The notes under the pieces were generated by a model. The model was not told where the DNA came from and did no database searches. It worked only from the letters and a program-made list of their open reading frames with translations. A program made the translations under genes and the position numbers. Below are positions 10,371 to 19,209 of a stretch of 64,000 bases of DNA, piece by piece (positions within the stretch are counted from its first letter, which is position 1; every line of letters starts with the position of its first letter). This DNA is from Negativibacillus massiliensis. GTDB lineage: Bacteria; Bacillota; Clostridia; Oscillospirales; Ruminococcaceae. The stretch is taken from contig NZ_FTRU01000008.1 in assembly GCF_900148495.1 (NCBI RefSeq), forward strand, positions 1,178,001-1,242,000. The letters run 5' to 3'.

Positions 10371-10783
10371 TCCTCATCTCTGGGACCCCATTCATCCCAG
10401 CAGCAGACTGCAACCGAGGTTAAGCCCCAAACAAATGCAAAACGGTAAGCTCCCACCGCTTTGATATGGATTCCAGGGAGATGACGCAAAATCAACAACA
10501 TTCCCAAAGCGCTGAGAAAATCGATCATAGCATGGCTTAAGGTCACTTCCCAAAATCCCCGTATCCATCGGTTCTTGACCAACCACAATTCCAAACGGTC
10601 TGAAAGCTCACCAAAAAGCAGATCAAGAGCAAGAAAACCAATCATAAATAAAATAAACTGCCAGGTCTGGTCGCAGGAAAATCCAAACAGATCAAAAACA
10701 AACCAGCTGACCAACAGCATCAAAAGGGTACTAATCAGGGCAACCGGTACCTCCATCCATTCATCCATTCTGTTGTTTTTCAT
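10367..10783 (-). CDS. Small integral membrane protein, unknown function
   Basis: 138 residues with about four hydrophobic segments (ALISTLLMLLVSWFVFDLFGF, WQFILFMIGFLALDLLFG, MIDFLSALGMLLILRHL and GAYRFAFVWGLTSVAVCC) and an acidic C-terminus. I do not recognise a family. The ATG at 10783 is preferred over one 6 nt upstream, because GGGAGG would abut the upstream codon. It overlaps the GNAT gene tail to tail by 4 bp. No partner gene is suggested by context. Confidence 0.75.
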   Translation of the reverse strand: MKNNRMDEWMEVPVALISTLLMLLVSWFVFDLFGFSCDQTWQFILFMIGFLALDLLFGELSDRLELWLVKNRWIRGFWEVTLSHAMIDFLSALGMLLILRHLPGIHIKAVGAYRFAFVWGLTSVAVCCWDEWGPRDED

Positions 10784-10847
10784 CGTCATCCCTCCCTTCC
10801 TGTTCGATTCTCTTTATTTTATTCTTCTCTCTTTATAAGAATACCAA

Positions 10848-10881
10848 AAAAACCTCCTTCTGACAAGAGAAGGAGGTTTTT
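10848..10881. terminator. Bidirectional terminator after the FtsEX-M23 operon
   Basis: Stem AAAAACCTCCTTC / GAAGGAGGTTTTT with an 8-nt loop, lying between the M23 gene stop (minus strand) and the start of the small membrane gene. Confidence 0.85.
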
Positions 10882-10885
10882 GATT

Positions 10886-12214
10886 TTAACCATTGCCCTG
10901 CAAATATGGAAGCGGGTTGACGTGCTGACCGCCTTCACGCACTTCAAAGTGCAGATGCGGACCTGTCGACCATCCGGTACTACCAACTTTTGCAATTGTT
11001 TGTCCACGGGAAACGACCTGACCTTCGGATACCAGCAGCTGACTGCAGTGTCCGTACAGTGTGCTCTTTCCGCCGCCATGGTCAATAATGATATACATAC
11101 CATAGCCGCTTCCTGCAACGTAGGAGGTGTTTGCCTTAACAACCGTTCCGGTGTTGGCTGCAACGATATCTGCACCCATACATCCGCCGCCGGTGATATC
11201 AATACCGGTGTGGAAGTCTGTACCATTAAAGCGCCAACCATAACCGGAAGAAATGGTGCTGTATCCTGGCAGCGGCCACTTCATCTCACCGCCGACATAC
11301 TCACTGTTTTCAGCAGTGGAGAGACTGTCGATTGCAGCGTATACCGCCGAGATCTCATCTTCCATCTCTTTTGCTTTCTGCTGGCTTGCCGCTACGTCTG
11401 CCATATACTCGGATTCGAGCTTGCTGATATCTTCAATTTCAGCCTGTGCCGCACTGATCTTCTTGCTCAGGGAGCTCTTGGAATCTTCCAGCTCACTGTT
11501 AGCTTTTTCCAGTTCTTCCTGTTCCTGTTTGAGCTGCTGTTCTTTTTCTTCCAGCTCTTCCTTTTCCTGAGTCAGCTCGGTAATAATCTCCTGATCGCGG
11601 TCTGCAATCTCGGTAATTACCTTGGTGCGGACCAAGCTGTCATAATAGCTGTCTGCTCCCAGTACAACCGACAAAGCATCACTGTATCCAGCCTTATAGG
11701 AAGTTTGGATTCTTTTTCTCAGAAGGTTGATCTGTTCATTAATATTTTTCTTAGAGGTTTCGATATCCTCCTGTGTCATCTTGATCGATTCATTCATTGC
11801 ATCGATCTGTAATGTCAAGGTACTGATCTGACTCAACACATTGTTCAAATCCGCATCCAGCGAATCTTTAACTGCCTGAGCCTGCTGTTTTTTATCAGTA
11901 ACACCAGCCAGCTTGTTTTGGAGTTCCGCCTGTTCCTCTTTGAGTTTATCAAGCTCGGACTGCAAGTCGGTAATCTGGCTCTGATATTCCTGTTTCTGCT
12001 GCTCGCGTTCTGCTTTCTTTTGGTTTGCCTCGTCGATTTCCTGCTGGCGTAAGGTTTCCGAATCTTCCACGCTGATATAATCGTCATCCTGCGTGCTGGT
12101 TTCTGTCTCCCAAGACGCCGAAGCAGGCAAAGCAAGCAGAATTGCTGCCACCAGAGCAACTGCAATCCATTTTAACAAACCACCTGTTTTTTTCTGTTCC
12201 ACAGATGCCTGCAC
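10886..12214 (-). CDS. Murein hydrolase activator / M23 peptidase with coiled coil (EnvC-like)
   Basis: A 442-residue exported protein. It has an N-terminal signal/anchor (LLKWIAVALVAAILLALPASAS), a long Glu/Gln/Lys-rich coiled coil from about 50 to 305, and a LytM/M23 domain at about 315-435. The zinc-peptidase motifs are present (HTGIDI for HxxxD, and GPHLHFE for HxH), so this copy looks catalytically intact. It is 13 nt downstream of ftsX. FtsEX is known to recruit and activate such hydrolases across the membrane (PcsB in streptococci, CwlO in Bacillus, EnvC in E. coli), and the gene order supports that role. The start is a GTG with a ribosome site unusually close, so the exact start is uncertain. 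Confidence 0.9.
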   Translation of the reverse strand: MQASVEQKKTGGLLKWIAVALVAAILLALPASASWETETSTQDDDYISVEDSETLRQQEIDEANQKKAEREQQKQEYQSQITDLQSELDKLKEEQAELQNKLAGVTDKKQQAQAVKDSLDADLNNVLSQISTLTLQIDAMNESIKMTQEDIETSKKNINEQINLLRKRIQTSYKAGYSDALSVVLGADSYYDSLVRTKVITEIADRDQEIITELTQEKEELEEKEQQLKQEQEELEKANSELEDSKSSLSKKISAAQAEIEDISKLESEYMADVAASQQKAKEMEDEISAVYAAIDSLSTAENSEYVGGEMKWPLPGYSTISSGYGWRFNGTDFHTGIDITGGGCMGADIVAANTGTVVKANTSYVAGSGYGMYIIIDHGGGKSTLYGHCSQLLVSEGQVVSRGQTIAKVGSTGWSTGPHLHFEVREGGQHVNPLPYLQGNG

Positions 12215-12227
12215 TTCCTTTCTATGG

Positions 12228-13154
12228 CTACACCTTCAAATGACGGCGGATAAAGAGGTTACTTCCGATGATACCCAGACCGCAGCCTCCGATTGCAAAT
12301 CCTGCTAACATGTAATGTGCAATATCTTTGAAGTTAATCAATCTGCCAATCGCGATTTCCAGCCAAGAGGAAGGATTGGTCATAATAAACTGGGTGGCGT
12401 AGTTGTATGCGACCCACAGACCGCCAAATGCAATCAGCGCAGAAATCAGTCCGATCAGCATACCTTCAATGATAAATGGCATTTTGATGAAGGTGTTGGT
12501 CGCACCAACTAGTCGCATAATGCTGATCTCTTTGCGGCGCGAGAAGATCGTAATTTTGATGGTATTTGCAATAATAACCACCGAGACAACTGCAAGAATG
12601 ATGACAATGACACCACCCACAGTGGAGATTGCTCGTTCCAAATCCGAAAGGATGGTGGCTTCTTCACTTGGTGTGCGGATATCCGGATCAATTCCATCAA
12701 TTTCCAGAAGCTGCTGTTCCACGCTGTCCAGGGTAGTCTGGCTGACATCTTTCAGTTTAATACGATAAGCATCTGGAAGAATCGGACCCAAATCGTTTCC
12801 GTCCACGTCAACTTCTACCATAGCGCTTGCTGCGCCCCATTTTTTCTGTTCTTCTGCCCATGCTTCTTCCGAAGAGTAGAAGTAGTATTCCTCAATCTCC
12901 GGTATGTTCTTGATTTCTTCACCGATCTGTTTTGCCTGTTCGTCCGAAACATCCATGTTCAAAAAGGCAACCATTTCGTTTTCATCCTCAACAGCGCCTA
13001 CAATTACCTGCATGTTCAGCGAGAGCAGAACCGCACTGCCGATCAACATCAAGCAGGCAACCAGAACACCAATCGATGCAAAGGACATCAGTCGGTTCAT
13101 GTACACATTTTTAAAACCTGTTTTGAGCAGGTAACCCATGCTGCTACCCTTCAT
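12228..13154 (-). CDS. ftsX: Cell division ABC transporter permease FtsX
   Basis: 308 residues in the membrane. One helix near the N-terminus (FASIGVLVACLMLIGSAVLL) precedes a large extracytoplasmic loop of about 140 residues, followed by three helices in the C-terminal half, the FtsX topology. The cytoplasmic coupling sequence FSRRKEISIMRLVGATNTFI before the last helices is diagnostic. It works with FtsE to transmit ATP hydrolysis to a peptidoglycan hydrolase outside. The ATG at 13154 has GGGGG upstream and overlaps the ftsE stop by 11 nt, indicating translational coupling; an in-frame start at 13172 is less likely. Confidence 0.95.
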   Translation of the reverse strand: MKGSSMGYLLKTGFKNVYMNRLMSFASIGVLVACLMLIGSAVLLSLNMQVIVGAVEDENEMVAFLNMDVSDEQAKQIGEEIKNIPEIEEYYFYSSEEAWAEEQKKWGAASAMVEVDVDGNDLGPILPDAYRIKLKDVSQTTLDSVEQQLLEIDGIDPDIRTPSEEATILSDLERAISTVGGVIVIILAVVSVVIIANTIKITIFSRRKEISIMRLVGATNTFIKMPFIIEGMLIGLISALIAFGGLWVAYNYATQFIMTNPSSWLEIAIGRLINFKDIAHYMLAGFAIGGCGLGIIGSNLFIRRHLKV

Positions 13155-13839
13155 AGAAATCCCCCCAATCATCGTTCAGCGAGCCATCTCCAACCACGCT
13201 GCCGTGGTCGATGGTAATAACACGACGGTTAAAGCGGGACACCAGTTCGTGCTCATGTGTTACCATAACAACTGTTGTACCGTATTTATTGATTTCGTTG
13301 AGCAGCTCTACGATTTCCAGCGAAAGTTCTGGGTCGATATTTCCGGTAGGCTCGTCCGCAATCAAAAGCGGTGGGTTATTTACCAAAGCCCTTGCCAGTG
13401 CGACACGCTGCTGCTCACCACCCGAAAGCTGATCCGGATAGTTTCTTGCCTTTGCCGCAAGGCCAACCAGTCCCAGCACATAAGGAACGCGCTGACGAAT
13501 CGAGCGGTTGGTTACATTGGTAACACGCAGTGCAAATGCAACGTTGTCATAAACGGTCATCTGCGGAATCAATCTAAAGTCCTGGAACACAACGCCCAGC
13601 GAACGACGGAACTGCGGAATCTGACGTTTCTTGATTTTATTTAAGTTATATCCGTTTACTTTTACAATTCCCTTGGTCGGAGTCTCTTCACGAAGCAACA
13701 GTTTGATAAAGGTACTCTTTCCTGCTCCCGAAGGACCAACAACAAATACGAATTCTCCCTTGTCTACACGAAGGCTGACATTATTCAGTGCCTTGGTTCC
13801 ATTATCGTAGACTTTGGAGACATTGGTAAATTCAATCAC
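13144..13839 (-). CDS. ftsE: Cell division ATP-binding protein FtsE
   Basis: A 231-residue cytoplasmic ABC ATPase. Walker A is GPSGAGKST (about 36-44), the signature is LSGGEQQRVALARAL, and Walker B is LLIADEPTGNIDPE. Length and the signature fit FtsE. The frame begins with GTG at 13839, preceded by AAGGCGG. First gene of the ftsE-ftsX-M23 hydrolase operon, with its own upstream promoter. Confidence 0.96.
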   Translation of the reverse strand: MIEFTNVSKVYDNGTKALNNVSLRVDKGEFVFVVGPSGAGKSTFIKLLLREETPTKGIVKVNGYNLNKIKKRQIPQFRRSLGVVFQDFRLIPQMTVYDNVAFALRVTNVTNRSIRQRVPYVLGLVGLAAKARNYPDQLSGGEQQRVALARALVNNPPLLIADEPTGNIDPELSLEIVELLNEINKYGTTVVMVTHEHELVSRFNRRVITIDHGSVVGDGSLNDDWGDFYEG

Positions 13840-14184
13840 CCCAACACCGCCTTATCATAAATAATTACCAGACAGCTTTTCTGGCGGCAAGTTTCTTCTG
13901 CCCGCATCTCATGATCTTTTACGAGCTTTCCTGCCAATTTTTTCTGATTTAACATTCACAATTATAATACATTTTGTTTTTTCTCGCAACACTTTGCTCA
14001 TATTCGCTCTCGAGTTTGAAAAAAAGTTTACATTTTCTGGCGACATTTGTAATGTTTTACTTTGTTTTGTCTTTCTTTCCAAGACAAGTTACAGACGAAA
14101 AACAAAAAATTATATTTTCTTTTGAAATACAGACCAAAAAAACAGACTCGAGAAATCTTCCCGAGCCTGTCATTGTGGCAAAAA
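13840..14184. promoter_or_regulatory. Intergenic region with ftsEX promoter and a terminator
   Basis: A 345-bp gap with no gene. On the minus strand TCGCAA read as TTGCGA (13984-13989), a 17-bp spacer and TATAAT (13961-13966) form a promoter for ftsE. At 14136-14171 an imperfect stem (ACAGGCTCG / CGAGTCTGT on the minus strand) followed by a T run closes the PucR/CdaR-type gene. Confidence 0.65.
14136..14171 (-). terminator. Intrinsic terminator of the PucR/CdaR-type regulator gene
   Basis: On the minus strand, a stem with G-T wobble pairs followed by seven T residues, 13 nt after the stop. Confidence 0.7.
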
Positions 14185-15270
14185 TTAATATTTTACTGGA
14201 TTTGCGGTCAGATAACGTTTTACCATTAATGCTACTTTAAACACAATTGCGTGATCAAATTCTCTCAAATCCAGGCCGGTCAGTTTCTTGATCTTTTCCA
14301 GACGATATACCAGAGTATTTCTGTGTACAAACAGTTTTCTGGAAGTCTCCGAAACGTTGAGATTGTTTTCAAAGAATTTCTGGATAGTAAACAGGGTCTC
14401 GTGGTCAAGGCTGTCAATGGAGCCTTTCTTAAATACCTCTTTGAGGAACATTTCACACAGTGTGGTTGGCAGCTGATAAATCAGACGGGCAATACCAAGG
14501 TTGTTGTAGCTGACAATTGCTTTTTCTGTATCAAATACCTTTCCAACCTCCAGGGAAACCTGCGCTTCCTTAAAGGACTTGCTCAGCTCTTTCACACCCG
14601 AAACGATGGTTCCGATACCAACAACAACGCGGGTATAGAACTCGCTGCCCAGAGTGTCTACAATCGAGCGTGCAAGTTTTTCGATATCTTTGCTGTTGAT
14701 ACCCGCCTTTATCTCCTTGACCAGAACAATATCCTTTTCACTGATATTGAATACAAAGTCTTTCTGCTTGTCCGGGAACAGGTTCTGGATAACATCGAAC
14801 GCGGAAATATCATTGGAAGAGACAACACGTACCAGCAGAACAACACGGTTTACATCGGTGTTGAAGTGCAGTTCTCTTGCCTTGACATAAATATCACCCG
14901 GCAGAATGTTTTCCAGAATAACATTCTTAATAAAGTTGTTGCGGTCATACTTTTCATCATAATACTGTTTGATGCTTGCAAAAGAGATTGCCAGAATATT
15001 GCAGAATTTGGTTGCAATTTCATCGGTTCCTTCTACAAATACCGCATAATCTGGTTTTGCTCTTGTTCCAAACGGTTTGTAGGTGTAACCGTCGCGGACA
15101 AAAATGTCCGTATTTTCGTTGAGGTCCAAAACCAGATATTCATTGGTTTCTCCAATGCGTGTCAAGTCGCTGCAGGAGATGGTGACCGCATAGCTGTCTA
15201 CCACGCCGATGACACGGTCGATGGAGTCTCTCATCTGATGAACAATTCCTTGAAACAATCTGTTAGACAT
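14185..15270 (-). CDS. PucR/CdaR-type transcriptional regulator
   Basis: 361 residues from the ATG at 15270 (GAGGGG 8 nt upstream). The C-terminal 60 residues are the PucR/CdaR helix-turn-helix: NLNVSETSRKLFVHRNTLVY, then RLEKIKKLTGLDLREFDHAI. A GGDEF-like middle domain, as in the CdaR family, would account for the segment around TRVVVGIGTIVSGVKELSKS. The N-terminal 120 residues may be the sensor. Such proteins regulate purine, sugar-diacid or amino-acid genes. Here it stands alone, with no adjacent catabolic operon, so the target is unknown. TTGATT-17-TATATA upstream (about 15332-15360, minus strand) could be its promoter. Confidence 0.85.
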   Translation of the reverse strand: MSNRLFQGIVHQMRDSIDRVIGVVDSYAVTISCSDLTRIGETNEYLVLDLNENTDIFVRDGYTYKPFGTRAKPDYAVFVEGTDEIATKFCNILAISFASIKQYYDEKYDRNNFIKNVILENILPGDIYVKARELHFNTDVNRVVLLVRVVSSNDISAFDVIQNLFPDKQKDFVFNISEKDIVLVKEIKAGINSKDIEKLARSIVDTLGSEFYTRVVVGIGTIVSGVKELSKSFKEAQVSLEVGKVFDTEKAIVSYNNLGIARLIYQLPTTLCEMFLKEVFKKGSIDSLDHETLFTIQKFFENNLNVSETSRKLFVHRNTLVYRLEKIKKLTGLDLREFDHAIVFKVALMVKRYLTANPVKY

Positions 15271-15762
15271 GAACAAATCCCCTCTTCTATCCTTATTCGT
15301 CAATATCCCAATTGACGCTCTTTACTCTGTTATATATAGTGTACATAATTTTTAATCAAAATGCAATATAAAATTGAAGAAAAGTTGGTAAACTTCAATC
15401 ATTTTTTTCTATCCCCACCAAAATTGTCAAATTTCTCCCATTTTTTGGTGGAAAAACCTTGTTAAAATTTCACTTAGCAACCCTATACAAAGGATTCCAT
15501 CTGCAAATTATCATATTTGTAAGCCACAGTATACTTGCATAAAAACAAACAGAATATTTTGTTTTTTGTCAGTTCACCCTAATTCTAAAGAAATATCATT
15601 GTATTTTTACAGATAACTTTGCAAAATTATTTTCCCCTGTTACAAAATTTTCAAATTTTATTTCTTTTTTCTCCATATTTTCCCAGACTTTTGTTTTTTC
15701 ACTCTTAAAATGGTATAATCATGCTGAATGATTCTTAATCCGTCAAACTGGAGTGACCCAAC
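15271..15762. promoter_or_regulatory. A/T-rich divergent intergenic region
   Basis: About 490 bp with no supported gene. It contains promoters for the flanking divergent genes: minus strand near 15332-15360, and plus strand TTGTTT (15691-15696), 17 bp, TATAAT (15714-15719). The middle is strongly A/T-rich with only weak short dyads. Confidence 0.55.
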
Positions 15763-16533
15763 ATGCCATTACAGATTCAATCTCCCAGACCGGAGGAGTT
15801 TATCCGATGCCGGGATCTTGTTTTCGATCATAATTTTTTACAGCACGGTATCGGCTCTCTTTCCGAAAAGGTGCAGCATGCTATCCTGAAAAATTATTAC
15901 TGCCCTAATCCCAGCTGTCAGGAAATCAATCTGGGACGTTTTGTTGCAGATATTGCAGATCAAAATGGTGTCATTGAAATCCAAACCAAAGGATTTGGAC
16001 AGATGCGAAAGAAACTCTCCTTCTTTTTGGAACATTATCCGGTTAGGATTGTCTATCCTGTGGTGCTGGTCAAATGGGTTGTCTGGATTGACCCTCAAAC
16101 CGGTGAAATTACTTCACGCCGCAAATCTCCCAAAAAGACAGCCGCCTATGACCTGTTTCGGGAACTGTACAGTATTTTGGACCTGTTATGGCAGGAAAAA
16201 TTTTCACTCACCCTTCCCCTTTTGGAAAGTGAAGAATACCGTCTGCTGGATGGATACGACAAGAACCCAAAAAAAGGCTCCTCTCGCTCTCAGATGGTAC
16301 CCTCCTCTATTTTAGGTGAAGTCGCGCTAAACTCCCCTTCCGATCTTTTACAGTTTCTGCCCGACGATCTTCCGCCGGAGTTTTGCTCCTCCGATATCCG
16401 TAGTCTTTGCCGCCTCAATAGCCGGCAGACTTCCTATTTCCTTCTGGTTCTGCGTAAACTTGGTTTGATTGAACAGGTCGGCATCAAAAATCGTTTTTAT
16501 TTGTATCGCGTGAAAGAACAAATCCTCCCTTGA
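15763..16533 (+). CDS. Predicted PD-(D/E)XK nuclease-fold protein, unknown function
   Basis: 256 residues, no signal or membrane segment. Residues 35-110 look like a restriction-endonuclease-like core. A helix with Glu35 (SEKVQHAILKNYY) is followed by Asp63 in VADIAD, and then Glu72-x-Gln74-x-Lys76 in GVIEIQTKGFGQM, with a helix MRKKLSFFLEHY and a strand VRIVYPVV after it. This D...ExQ/K arrangement is typical of the PD-(D/E)XK superfamily. The C-terminal 60 residues (SSDIRSLCRLNSRQTSYFLL) may form a winged helix. Two Cys pairs occur in CPNPSC (47-52). The biological role is unknown; no methylase or other restriction partner is nearby. A sigma-A-like promoter precedes it. Confidence 0.7.
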   Translation: MPLQIQSPRPEEFIRCRDLVFDHNFLQHGIGSLSEKVQHAILKNYYCPNPSCQEINLGRFVADIADQNGVIEIQTKGFGQMRKKLSFFLEHYPVRIVYPVVLVKWVVWIDPQTGEITSRRKSPKKTAAYDLFRELYSILDLLWQEKFSLTLPLLESEEYRLLDGYDKNPKKGSSRSQMVPSSILGEVALNSPSDLLQFLPDDLPPEFCSSDIRSLCRLNSRQTSYFLLVLRKLGLIEQVGIKNRFYLYRVKEQILP

Positions 16534-16620
16534 TTTTTAAAAGGGAAGTATTATAATAATATTATCGCTTTGAATCGATAAAGTGTCAAATGAAATTGAT
16601 CCTTTTTGGAGGTTTTCACC

Positions 16621-17811
16621 ATGATTTCTCATAAAATGCAAAATCTTGTCAAAAACAGTTCGGTCATCCGCGCTATGTTTGAGGAAGGCAATCGTCTTGC
16701 CAAGCTGTACGGACCAGAGAATGTATTCGATTTCAGCATCGGCAATCCAAGTGTCACACCGCCGGAACAAATCCGCACTGCGATCACCGATATTTTGAAT
16801 GAAGAAAATCCGTTAACTGTTCATGGATACATGAACAATTCCGGCTATGAAGATGTTCGTCAAACCATTGCGGAACATATCAATCATCAGCATGGCACTG
16901 CATTTTCTGCACAGAATATCGTCATGACCTGTGGGGCAGCAGGTGGACTGAATGTCATTTTAAAGACCCTGCTCAATCCGGAAGATGAGGTCATTGTCTT
17001 TGCGCCATTTTTCAGCGAATACACAAACTATGTGCAGAATTTTGACGGTAAGCTGGTGATCGTCAATACTGATCCGGAAACTTTCCTGCCAGATCTGACT
17101 GCTTTGAAAGCAGCAATCACCAGCAAAACCAAAGCCATCATTTTGAATACACCAAACAATCCAACCGGTGTTGTCTATCCGGCAGAGCTGCTTTCCCAGA
17201 TGGAACAGGTGCTGACCGAAAAGGAACAGGAGCTTTCCACCAGCATCTATGTCATTTCGGACGAACCTTACCGTGAGATCGTTTATGACGGAGTCACCGT
17301 TCCTTTCATTCTTCACTACTTCCATAATGGATTCATCGGCTATTCTTACAGCAAATCTCTTTCCCTTCCGGGAGAACGAATCGGTTATATCGTTGTAAAC
17401 AACGATATGGATGATTTTTCCGATATTCTTTCGGCGCTCAACGTTGCTACCCGAATCCTTGGATTTGTAAATGCGCCTTCCCTGTTCCAGAAGGTAATCG
17501 CAAAAACTTTGGATGCAAGCGTCGATGTCAGCATCTATCAGGAAAATCGCGATATTCTATATCAGCACCTCACTAAATTGGGATTTGAGTGTATCAAACC
17601 ACAGGGTGCATTCTACCTCTTCCCGAAAGTACCAGATGGTGATGATAAGGCTTTCTGCGAACTTGCAAAAAAATATAACATCCTGCTGGTTCCAGGTTCT
17701 TCCTTTGCCGGAAAAGGACATTTCCGTCTCTCCTACTGTGTCAGCAAGGAACAGATTCTGCGCTCGCTGCCTGCCTTTGAAAAGCTTGCAAAAGAAATCT
17801 TTCATTCTTAA
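16621..17811 (+). CDS. Pyridoxal-phosphate aminotransferase, class I/II (AspB-like)
   Basis: 396 residues from the ATG at 16621, with GGAGG 9 nt before it. A fold-type I PLP enzyme: FDFSIGNPSV near the N-terminus, NTPNNPTGVVY for cofactor and substrate contacts, ISDEPYREIVYD, and the Schiff-base lysine in SYSKSLSLPGERIGY. The C-terminal FRLSYC contains the carboxylate-binding Arg. It transfers an amino group between an amino acid and a 2-oxo acid, possibly aspartate or a broad range; the exact substrate cannot be read from sequence. Monocistronic, with a shared terminator facing ald. Confidence 0.92.
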   Translation: MISHKMQNLVKNSSVIRAMFEEGNRLAKLYGPENVFDFSIGNPSVTPPEQIRTAITDILNEENPLTVHGYMNNSGYEDVRQTIAEHINHQHGTAFSAQNIVMTCGAAGGLNVILKTLLNPEDEVIVFAPFFSEYTNYVQNFDGKLVIVNTDPETFLPDLTALKAAITSKTKAIILNTPNNPTGVVYPAELLSQMEQVLTEKEQELSTSIYVISDEPYREIVYDGVTVPFILHYFHNGFIGYSYSKSLSLPGERIGYIVVNNDMDDFSDILSALNVATRILGFVNAPSLFQKVIAKTLDASVDVSIYQENRDILYQHLTKLGFECIKPQGAFYLFPKVPDGDDKAFCELAKKYNILLVPGSSFAGKGHFRLSYCVSKEQILRSLPAFEKLAKEIFHS

Positions 17812-17812
17812 C

Positions 17813-17850
17813 AAAAAGATTCGCCCACTTAAAAGTGGACGAATCTTTTT
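17813..17850. terminator. Bidirectional terminator between aminotransferase and ald
   Basis: Stem AAAAAGATTCG / CGAATCTTTTT plus CCACTT / AAGTGG with T and A runs at both ends, between convergent genes. Confidence 0.88.
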
Positions 17851-17870
17851 TATTTATCTTTTAATAGTAT

Positions 17871-18980
17871 TTAAAAGCATTCATGGATATCAGTGTATTC
17901 CATCTTGAAGCTGTCTGCAACGTTCTTGTAGGTCAGCTTACCGTCATAGGTATTGACTGCGGAGTACATTCTTGGATCTTTGTGGCAGGCAGCTTCCAGA
18001 CCATTTTCTGCAAGCAGCAGGCCATAGCTCAAAGTTGCATTGGTCAGCGCAATGGTGGATGTCCTTGGAACAGCACCCGGCATATTTCCCACGCAATAAT
18101 GTACGATTCCATCTACTTTGTAAATCGGGTCATCGTGATAGGTCATATGGGTGGTTTCACAGCAACCGCCCTGGTCAACCGCTACGTCAACGATAACCGA
18201 ACCTGGACGCATCTCACGCAGGTAGGAACGACGAATGATCTTCGGCGCTTTCTTGCCCGGAATCAATACACTGCCGATGACAAGATCTGCCGTTTTCAGT
18301 GCATTCTCGACGTTTACATCGTTGGAATACAGTGTCTGGATTCTGGAGCCAAAAATATCATCCAGATATTCCAGTCGGTGGATGTTGATATCCATGATGG
18401 TAACATCCGCACCCATGCCCACAGCAATCTTGCACGCATTGGTTCCGACGCTTCCGCCGCCAAGGATGACAACTTTTGCTTTTGGCGTTCCTGGTACACC
18501 CGAAAGCAATACACCGGAACCACCATACAATTTCTCCAGATATTTTGCACCTTCCTGCACACTCAGTCTGCCGGCAATCTGGCTCATCGGTGCAAGCAGC
18601 GGCAGATAGCCTCTGTCTTCCAGTGTTTCATAAGCAACTCCGGACACTCCTGCTGCCAGCATTGCATCGGTCAGTGCACGGTCTGCTGCCAAATGCAGGT
18701 AGGTATAGATAATCTGCCCTTTTCGGAAAAGTGGGTATTCATCGGGAAGCGGTTCTTTTACCTTAACGATCATATCTGCAGTTGCCCAGACTTCCTTTGC
18801 GCTTTCCAGAATAATTGCACCGGCTTTGACATAGTCCTCGGTCATAAAACCAGAACCGACTCCGGCGTTGCGTTCAATATATACCTGATGTCCTGCATTG
18901 ACATAACTCTTTACATTATCTGGGGTCAGACCAACACGGTACTCATACTTTTTAATTTCCTTAACGCTTCCGATCTTCAT
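17871..18980 (-). CDS. ald: Alanine dehydrogenase
   Basis: 369 residues. Catalyses reversible NAD-dependent oxidative deamination of L-alanine to pyruvate and ammonium; in Bacillus it supports alanine use and sporulation. [20 protein letters not shown] at the start is the family N-terminus with substrate-binding Arg and Lys. The Rossmann glycine loop is [17 protein letters not shown], and [17 protein letters not shown] and [16 protein letters not shown] are family segments. The ATG at 18980 matches the family start, but a TTG at 19043 has a stronger ribosome site (AAGGAG, 7 nt) and would add 21 residues. Monocistronic and divergent from glgB, with a dyad at its promoter. Confidence 0.95.
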   Translation of the reverse strand: MKIGSVKEIKKYEYRVGLTPDNVKSYVNAGHQVYIERNAGVGSGFMTEDYVKAGAIILESAKEVWATADMIVKVKEPLPDEYPLFRKGQIIYTYLHLAADRALTDAMLAAGVSGVAYETLEDRGYLPLLAPMSQIAGRLSVQEGAKYLEKLYGGSGVLLSGVPGTPKAKVVILGGGSVGTNACKIAVGMGADVTIMDINIHRLEYLDDIFGSRIQTLYSNDVNVENALKTADLVIGSVLIPGKKAPKIIRRSYLREMRPGSVIVDVAVDQGGCCETTHMTYHDDPIYKVDGIVHYCVGNMPGAVPRTSTIALTNATLSYGLLLAENGLEAACHKDPRMYSAVNTYDGKLTYKNVADSFKMEYTDIHECF

Positions 18981-19060
18981 AAATTCATGCCTCACTTTCC
19001 TCGAATCCGATATTTGGAAAGACCTCTCCAAACTATGTTCCAAGATTTCTCTCCTTCTAC

Positions 19061-19114
19061 ATTATGCATGATTCACAGTAATTTTTCAATAGTTGATAAT
19101 TTTTTATCAACTAT
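19061..19114 (-). promoter_or_regulatory. ald promoter with upstream inverted repeat
   Basis: On the minus strand TTGAAA (19084-19089), 17-bp spacer, CATAAT (19061-19066). Touching the minus-35 on its upstream side is a perfect 10-bp inverted repeat ATAGTTGATA / TATCAACTAT (19089-19098 and 19105-19114) with a 6-nt spacer. The half-site TTGAT/ATCAA resembles CRP/FNR-type boxes but with wider spacing. Confidence 0.6.
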
Positions 19115-19209
19115 TTTTTAAAATTTCTGACGAAAAGTCAGATGGTACTGTTCAACTGCACTGGAAAATCGTATAATAGAATCAGAAATTACAGGAAGGT
19201 GGCGTGAGA

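Noticed and set aside
14251-15315. A long plus-strand open frame opposite the PucR/CdaR-type gene
   Set aside because: Antisense shadow; the minus-strand frame has the helix-turn-helix and a good ribosome site.
17883-19121. A 412-codon plus-strand open frame opposite ald
   Set aside because: Fully antisense to alanine dehydrogenase, no start signal and implausible composition.
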